Positions 51,701-60,700 of a DNA stretch of 64,000 nucleotides are shown here, one piece after another (positions within the stretch are counted from its first letter, which is position 1; each line of letters begins with the position of its first letter). The translations under genes and the position numbers were made by a program. Source of the DNA: Corynebacterium aquilae DSM 44791 (GTDB lineage: Bacteria > Actinomycetota > Actinomycetes > Mycobacteriales > Mycobacteriaceae); assembly GCF_001941445.1 (NCBI RefSeq), contig NZ_CP009245.1, positions 2,441,992 to 2,505,991 on the forward strand, in the 5' to 3' direction. The notes below the pieces were generated by a model. The model searched no databases. It saw only the letters and a program-made list of their open reading frames with translations, and was not told the DNA's origin.

Positions 51701-54700
51701 CGGGACCTTGAACACTGCGGTACCCGGGTTAGAGGTCACAGTCTTCGCGTCATCACCCTCACCGGCGGTACCGGTGGCGGTAGCAACGTTGGTCACGGTC
51801 TTGGCCTCAGCATCAGCCGCGGTCACCACGTGATCCTTGGTGCAGTTCACGGACTCAGTCTTCGGCAGAACCGCATCGGCAGGACCACAGTCGAACGGCT
51901 CGTCGCCGAACATCTTGTCGGCCACCTTGATGCCCTTGAGGTCAACGTCGCCGGTGTTGGTGACGGTGAACTCGTAGGTCACGGTCTGGCCTTCGTCGAA
52001 GGATTCACCGTTGGTGATCTTCTTGTCCAGGGAAATACCCGGGTTGGTCGGGGTCGGAACCGGAGTCGGTGCGGGGACCGGTGCCGGGGTGACCTTGACG
52101 ACCTTGAAGGCCTTCGACGGGGTGACTGCGGTGCCGTTCGGCGAGGTGCCGTTGGCCTCCGCGGTGTTGACGATGGTGCCGCTGGCCTGATCCTCCGGGG
52201 TCACCTTGTGCAGCTTGGTGCACTGGGTGGATCCGGACTTGACCAGGGTGTTGGTGCCACAAACGAACGGTTCGGTTCCGAACATCGGGTCGGTGACGGT
52301 GACGTTGTTGAGCTGAGTTTCACCGGTGTTGGTGACCTTCAGGGTGTATTCAACGTACTCGCCGACCTTGAACTCTTCACCGTTGGACTCCTTGGTCAGC
52401 TGCAGGGAGCTGGGCTTCGGGGCCGGGATGGTGAAGATTGCGGTGTCTTCGTTGCTCTTGACTTCGCGGTTTTGCGGGTCAAGGCCGGTGGACACTGCGG
52501 TGTTGCGGACGATACGGGTCGGGGATGCGGCCTCTTCGTCGGTTACGACGTGCTCACGGACACAGGTGGTTTGCTGCTTTTCAGCAAGTTCCTTGGTGCC
52601 ACATTCGCTGGGCTCGCCGAACATGGGGTCATTGAGCATGACTCCGGTCAGCGGGACGTCGCCGTTGTTGACGATGGTGAAGGTGTACTTCACGGTCTGG
52701 CCGGCTTCGAAGATCTTGTCTTCGCCGCCGTTGCTGATGACCTTGGTCAGCTTCAGGCCGGGGTTGTTCGTCGCGGTCTTGATGGTCGCGCGGGCCGCGT
52801 TCGACGGAACGTTCTTGCCGTAACGGGTTTGACTGTCGGCGGTGGCAACGTTAGTGACGGTGCCTGCCTTGGCGTTGTTTTCCGTGACGGTGTATTCGCG
52901 TTCGCAGGTGGTGGACTTACCGACCAGGAGGGTGGTGTCGCCACATTCGAACGGTGCTTCGCCGAAGTTGGGGTCGTTGACCTTGACGTTGACGAGGTCA
53001 GCGCCGCCGACGTTGGTCAGCTTGAAGACGTAGGTGGCCTTCTCGCCTTCCTTGTAGACCTTCTCGGGATCCTTGACGGTCTTCTCGAGCACGAGGGCGT
53101 CTTGGGTACCGACCGGAACCTTTGCGGTGTCGGTGGGTGCGTTGTCCTCGGCGTAGATCGGCTCGTCACCGAACAGGCCCATGACGGCTGCGACGTTGAC
53201 GATGTTGCCATCGTTGTCGGGCTCGGGCGCCTTATCCAGCGGCACGGACAACCAGCAGGTGGCGACTTCGTCAGGGATCATGGTGCCGAGGTAGGCGACG
53301 GTCTTGCCGTCGACCTCGGTGCGACCCTTGAGCTTTTCGCCCTGCTTGGTGGTGCCGGCGTGGCATTCGACGCTGTCAGCGACAGCGACCTGATCGTCGT
53401 CGATGTAGACCTCGGTCAGGGTGAACGGGGAGGGGTTGATGACCTTGATCTTCCACAGAACCTCGCCGTTGACCAGCACGGGGCTGGTGTTTTCGGCGGT
53501 CTTGTCGATGCCCAGCTTGGGGATACCGACGGTCACGGTTTCGGTGTCAGGGTTGGAGGTCGGGAGGAACTCCTCGCCGGTGCTGTCGTTCTGGTTCGGT
53601 CGCATTGCGCGAGCAATTGCGGTGTTGACCAGCTTGCCCTTGGCGGCGTCTTCCTCGGTCAGCTCGACGGGCTTGTCTGCGGTGCAGGTGATCGTCTTGC
53701 CGGGCTCGATGACATCGGGGTCACAGGTGACCTGGATGCCACGCTCTGCCAGGGTCGGGTCGGCGATCTTGGTGCCGTGCAGGGTGACGTTTCCGACGTT
53801 GGTGACGTCGAATTCGTAGCGGACGGTCTCGCCGGGGACGTAGGTTTCCTTGCGGACCTCGTCCTTTGCGAGTCGCTTGTCGAGTCGGATTTCGCTGCTG
53901 GGGGCAGGAACCTCAACGGTAGCTTCGGACTTCTTCGGCTCGAGCTTGTCCTTGCCGAACTTCGGGGTCATGGTGACTTCGTTGACCAGGGTTTCGCCTG
54001 CGTCGACGTCTGCCTGGTTGACGGTGTAGTCGGCGGTGCAGACGAACTGCTCGCCGGGTGCGAGGTCGTCACCGATCTTCCATTCGCCACATTCAAGCTT
54101 CAGCTTGTCCTTGTTGCCTGCTGCCCAGTTGTCGTCGAGGTCGACGTCGGTGAGCGGAACGTTGCCGGTGTTGCGGCCAACGATCGTGAAGTAGGCAACA
54201 TCGTCCTTGCCGAGGGTGACGGACTTGTTTTCGGTGGCCTTGTCGCCAGCGGTGTAATCGACGGTCTTGTTGAGCTCGAAAGCGGGCTCAGCACGCAGCG
54301 GGGTGACCTTGGCGGAGCTGGTCAGCTCGTCGCCTTCGGCTTCCTCGCCTTCGTCGTCGGTGTACTTGAAGTTGGCGGTTGCCTCGTTGACCTTGTCTTC
54401 ACCGTTGATGACGTCTTCCATGGTGATGAAGCCGTCGGCGACGCCAGTACAGGTGTAGGTTTCCTTCGGCTTGAGGGTGAAGCCTTCGTCGAAGGTGAAC
54501 TTGGTGCCTGCGCTGGTTTCACAGGTGAACTCAGGTGCGTCCTTGCCCTTCGGGTAGGTGTCACCGATGGTGACGTCCTTCAGGGTGACGTTACCGGTGT
54601 TGGCACCGGTGATCGTCCAGGTCACGCCGTCGCCGGCTGCGCGGGTGACTGCCTTTTCACCATCAACGGTCTTGTTGAGGGTGAGGGCGGGTCGGGGGTC

Positions 54701-57700
54701 GCGCATGACGACGGTGGCGTCAGCGTCCTGGGTCAACTTGGTGGTGTCGCCCCAGCCGTTGGTGTAGTCGGCGGTGAGCTTGACGTAGTTGCGCAGGGAC
54801 TGCTGTGCGTCCTGGTCGTCCTGGGTGACGGGGTATTCGCCGTCACAGACGAAGGTCTGGCCGGGGAGAAGGACGCCGGGGCCGGTGCCCATCTCGAAGT
54901 CGGCACCCTTGACGTCTCCGATGTCATTGGTGTGGCACTGGAAGGTCAGGGCCTCGTCCTTGGCCCACTCGTCGGTGAGCAGGGCGTTTTCGAGGGTGAC
55001 GTTGCCGGTGTTTCCACCGTTGATGCGGAAGTAGGCGACTTCGTTGCCGTTGCGCTTGACGGTGTTCTTGTACTTGCCGTCGAAGGTGGGGGCAACTGCC
55101 TTGTCAACGGTCATCTGCGGGGATGCAGGCGGAACGTTGATGACGGCGGTGTCGTCGTCGGTCGGGGTGATCTTGGTGCCGCCGGACTTCTGGAAGACGG
55201 AGGTGACGACTGCCTTGTTGGGCAGGGGTCGCTGGTCTTGCATGTCGTCCGGGGTGACGGTGTACTCGGCAGTCTTGCAGATTGCGGAGTCCTTGGGCTC
55301 GAGCACGAAGCCGGCCTTCGGATCAACCTTGCTCTGATCGGACTGCTTGACACATTCGACGATGTCGAGCGGTGCCTTGTTGAGGTCGTACACCTGGGCG
55401 AACTGGTCGTCGATCTTGACATCAGTCAAGGTGACGTTACCGGTGTTCTGGACGGTGATGGTGAAGTGGGTTGCTTCACCGGGCTTGAGAACCTTGCGCT
55501 GTTCCGGACCGTCGCCGACGACCTTGGTGAGCTCGATCTGCGGAGCTGCCGGAGGCATGTGCAGGGTGGCGTCGCCGGATCCTTCGACGTTGACGTTTTC
55601 GGGATCCTGCGGGTCCACCTTAGAAGTTCCCGTAACAGTGACGTTGTTGACGATGTCTCGACCAAGGTTCACGTCAGCCTGGGTAACCGTGTAGGGCTCC
55701 GCCAGCTGGCAGCGAATCTCGTCACCCGGAGCCATGTCCAGGTTGCCGAGCTGAATCTTGTCTTCGCCCTTGTAGCACTCGAGTGCCGGGGTACCCTCAG
55801 CGCCGCGGAAGGAATCCTTGGCCTCAGAGTTGTAGTCGAAGATATCCGTCACATTGACGTTGTGCAGCGTGGAGGAACCGTTGTTACGGAACCAGAAGTC
55901 GAACTGCATTGCCTGGTCGGCAACAACGTCGCGGCTCTGCTTCTCCTCGTCGCGGTTGACCGGCTCGGAAGCGTCACGGGTGCGCTTGAACACGGTGATC
56001 GACGGCACGCCAGCCAACGGGGTAACCGTTGCAGAGTCCTTACGGATCTGCGGTTCGGCGTCGGGCTTGCCCGGGTGGCCGGTGACGGTTGCTTCGTTGG
56101 TGAAGGGCTTACCGTTGTCGATGTCGTCCTGGGTCAGGGTGTATTCACCCTCGCACAGTACGGACTCGCCAACCTGGAGGGTTTCGGTGCCGTCCAGCTT
56201 GAAGGATGCACCGTCCTTGCCGGAGCAGGTGAAGTCGATTCCGCGGAATTCGTCGTCCAGCTTGACGTTGTACTGACGCATGTTGGACTCGTTGGTGACA
56301 CGGATGGTGTAAGCAACCTTGTCGCCAACGCGCTTATCGTTCACTTCCTGCTTGGCGTCGACGCGCTTATCGATGCTGATTGCACCGTCAAGCTGCGGCA
56401 CGGTCACAGAGGCCTGCGGGTCGGGCTGGATGTTTTCAACGGTGGTTTCTTCACCGTCCGGGCCGGTGGCCTTGGCGGTGATGTGAACCTTGTTGAACAG
56501 CTCCTTACCAGCGTCGATGTCGTCCTGCGTCACCTGGTAGGTGGCGTAACAGGTCATCGTGGTGCCGGCAGCGAGATCCTGGCCGGGCTTCCAACCGCCG
56601 TCACAGCTCAGGTCGAGCTGCGGATCCTTGTCCCAGGTGTCAACCAACTGGACGTCACGCAGGGTGACGTTGCCGGTGTTGGTGAACTCGATCTTGAAGA
56701 ACGCGTTCTGGTTCAGGTCACGCGGCAGGGTCGACAAGGTGGCCGTGTTACGGGAGTCACCCACGGTCTTGTTCACCAGAACAGACGGAGCTGCTGCCGG
56801 CGGCTGGATCGTGGCGTCGTCCTCTTCGCGCACCGGCATGGTGGCGTCAGGATTCTTCGGGTCAACAACCTTACCGGTCAGGGTTGCGGTGTTGGTGATC
56901 TTCTTCTGCGCATCCTGATCTGCGGTCGTCATTTGGTAACGAACGGTACAGGTGATGCGCTCCTGCGGGGCCAGGTTGCGAGAGCCGTTGAGGGCAACAG
57001 CCTTCGGCGGATCCTGACTGTCGAAGCAGGAAGTGATCTGTGCACCCTTGTCCTGATCCATCACATCTTCGAGGTTGGCCTCGGTGATGGTGACGGCAGA
57101 GTTGTTCACAATGGTGATCAGGAACTCAGCGTTTTGCTTCGCTGCAACTTCCTTGTTGTTGTCGAACTGGTCGTCGACAACATCGACATTGCGGACCTGC
57201 TTGACCAGGGACACATCCGGGGTGCCGTCCGGAACGGTGATGGTGGCCTTAGCCTCATCACCTTCGTAGACGGTACGCGGATCGGCCGGGGTGTAGTACT
57301 CACCGGTCGGCTTTGCAGTGTTCGGGATCTCGCGCTGGGCGTCAACGTCTGCCTGGGTGACCACGTAGTCAGCGTGGCAGGTTGCGGCCTGCTTCGGTGC
57401 CAGTGCGGACTGGCCCAGGACGAACGGGGCGCCGTCCAGGTCATCACAAGCAATGGCGGAGACGAACTTGCGGTCGCCGAAGTTGTCGGCAATGTTCACC
57501 TTGTTCATGGTGACGTTGCCGTCGTTGGTGACGGTGAAGTCGAAGGTGGCGGTCTCGCCGGCAGCCTTCTGCTTGGAAGCTTCGCCCTCAACCAGCTTGG
57601 TCAGGGTGAGGTGCGGCTCGGCCGGCTTCAGCGGAACCTTGGCCTCAGACTTCTGCGGGTCGATCGGCGGGTTTTCAAGGTAACGACCGGTGATCGATGC

Positions 57701-60700
57701 CTTGTTGAGCAGATCTTCCTGCTTATCGATGTCGGCCTGGGTGATGGTGCCATCAGCCAGCGGCTCGGAGATGCAGCGGTACTTATCGCCACGGGCGAGG
57801 TTTGCGCCTTCTTCGCTGAGAAGGTCGCCCTTGGCCTTGAGCTCTTCGCCTTCGTAGGCGACACCATCGGAGTTCATGATGGTGCACTGGAAGGTGAGTT
57901 CACCCTTGACCCAGTTGTCGGTCAGCTTGACCTGGTTCAGCGGGACGTTACCGGTGTTGGCGCCTTCGATGGTGAAGACAGCCTTGCCGTCAACTTCGCG
58001 CGGGGTATCCGGGTTGTCGACAGACTTCTCGATGCTCAGCTTCGGGTCGGCATTGTAGTAGCCGAAGTCGATGTCGCTGATGCGCTCGGGGTTACCACCG
58101 TTACGTTCCGGGGAGATGCCGTAGATCTGCAGCGGGTCAGACTCCCACTTGCCAACGTTGGCAGGGTTCTTGCCGGACTCGGTGTTGATCTCCGTATTGT
58201 CATTGTGACGAACCACGACCTTGTAGATACCTGCGGGCAGGTTCTTGAAGAGGTATTCGCCATTGGCCGGAAGCTCCAGGGTTTGAACCGGCTCAGTCTC
58301 GTTACACACGAGCTCGCCAGTGTCATTGGAGCAGGACAAAAGCACCACGTTACGGGGCGAACCCGGTGCCTCGCCGTTTTCGTAATCGCCGGATTCGTTC
58401 GCATCAACGTAGACGCGACCGGAGATTTCACCGGCGTAAACGCGGGTCTTCACGACCTGGGTTGCGGGAACCGGCGCGACCGGTCGGCCGGCGACACCCT
58501 GCACCGATACCGGACCAGCGCTGTTGGCGTAGACGTCGTCGGCGTGGTTACCACGGGTAGCGAAGGTCAAGACCGCAGCGTTGTATGCGCCACCGGGGAA
58601 GTTCTTGGAGGTGAACTTCAGCGCGGTGATCTTCTCGCCCTTACCCTGGTTCTTCGCCAGCTCAGCGACGATCTGCGGCGTCAGCGGCTTCCAGTCAGTA
58701 TTGGAAGGCTGACGGTCGATATTCGGCGCGCGCTGATCGTCACGGTTAATGAGGTCCGGGCTACAGATTGCGGCCTGAGCATCAGGGGCAATACCGTTCG
58801 GACACATCGACACGGTCTCGGGCGGAGCGGTGGTGTAGTAGACATCGAAGAAGCCCGCCGGAACGACGGTCGGCATCTGGCTCAGCCAGTATTGGCCACT
58901 GTAATCACTTCCGCGGCCGTCCTCAGGGTAGGGCAGCACGTCAATGAACTCGGTGGCACCCAGCATGGAGTCGGCGGAACGGTCCGTCGAGGCCAGTGCC
59001 AAGGAGTGGCTGAAGGTGTTGTTCACCGGGATGAGCTTGTCATTCTCGGTCTTGGACAACGCGCCGGAGGACACCTCGGGCACCCAAATACGCATGGTGC
59101 CAATGCTGCTATTCAGCGGCTTGTAGTTGTTCGGCCAGGGATCGATGTTGTCGGGGCCGGCAACAACCTGCGGGGAATTCGGCGGGTCGCTCGGGCGCGG
59201 CTGCGGTGCGCGGGAATCGACCGGGCCGGCGCCAGGGGCGTTCGGGTCGGTGATTGCCGGGGTACCGGTGAGACGCCACTCGGACATGATGTTGAACTGG
59301 GACTTAGGACCAGTCCAGCCCGGGGTCACGAAGCCGAAGGTCGGCTGGTAGCCCCAGTCGGCGGCGTTGCCAGCGTTCTTAGACCAGGTACCGGAGGTCA
59401 AAACATCCGGCTTCTTCAGTGCAGGCCAACGGGGCACCAACGGGTCGTTGGAGGACTCGGTGGACAAAGCCCAGGTGGTCTCGATGTAGCGATCCTTGTC
59501 ATAGCCACAATCCAGCGGATTGTCGCTCTTCGTGCTGGGATCTGCGTGAATGACAGCATTCGGGGGCAGCACGTCCGTGTCGGGCTCAAGACACTTGGAG
59601 AAGTAAAGACGGTTGTGGATACGGGTCTTTTCACCATTGGAAGAAACTCCGTTGATGAAGTCGTTACCGTTATTCCAGTTAATGGTCGGCACCAGCTTGA
59701 AGGAGTGGTGCGAGGGGCCGAGCTCGGTTGCCTGAGAGGTCTTGGAGTCGAGAGTGTTGCCCTGCGCGCTGATGGACTGGGTGGAAACGCCAGCCTCCGG
59801 GCGGGAGAACATAATGCGAGACTTGCGCAGCTGCGGAGCTGCACAGCCGCTTTGAACCTTCATGTAGTTGAAGGTTTCCATGTAGTCTTCACCGGCGGTG
59901 TCCTGGATGATGTTGTATCCGGGGTGCTTGCCGTCGAAGAGTTCGCGGGACTTTGTCGCGTCAATGGAGGACACGCGGTATGCCAGGGTGGTCGGCGCGG
60001 AGATTGCGCCGTCGCCCGGGAATGCAACATAGAAACCAGTGACTTCGTTAATTCCACCCTCGAAGACATTGGCCGGATCCGTGTTGAGATTCTTGCTGCT
60101 GTCGTAAGCGAGGGTCCAGTCTGCACCCTTACAGTCGATGGGCGCGTCTGCGTTGCCCTGGTTCACGAAGGAAGAGTTGGTGTAGTAGATCTTCGCGTCG
60201 GGGAAGATGCTCTGCAGTTCCTGTGCACGCCAGCCGTTGATGTACAGCTTGCCGTCCGACATGCGCTGGGTGCCTTGGGCCCAGCCGACACACATGGTGA
60301 CGTCGGAGCCAGGGGACACGGAGAGCTTGACCTCGGAGGAGTTCACCGGCTCCTTGCCACCGTTGATGGCCATGGAGGGGCTGAAGGTAGCACTACGGGA
60401 AAGAATGCGGTCGTCCTTGCGGAAATCCTGGCAGCCATCAGCTTCCGGGTTTTCGTCACACTGATAGTGCTTGATGACGACGTTTGCCAGTGCACAGTTG
60501 TTGTTCGGCAGACCCTTGCCGCCGACAATGCCTTCGTCGTTGTTGGTGGTCGCAACGGAACATGCCTGACCGTTGCCGGGGTCAGTGGTGTTGTTGCCGT
60601 CGGCGGCGTTGCCAGCCAAACGCGGAATGTACATGCCGAGATCGTCGGCGGTCATGACGCGAGAGTCAGCACCCTGCTCGTCGACGGTGTCCATGCGGAC

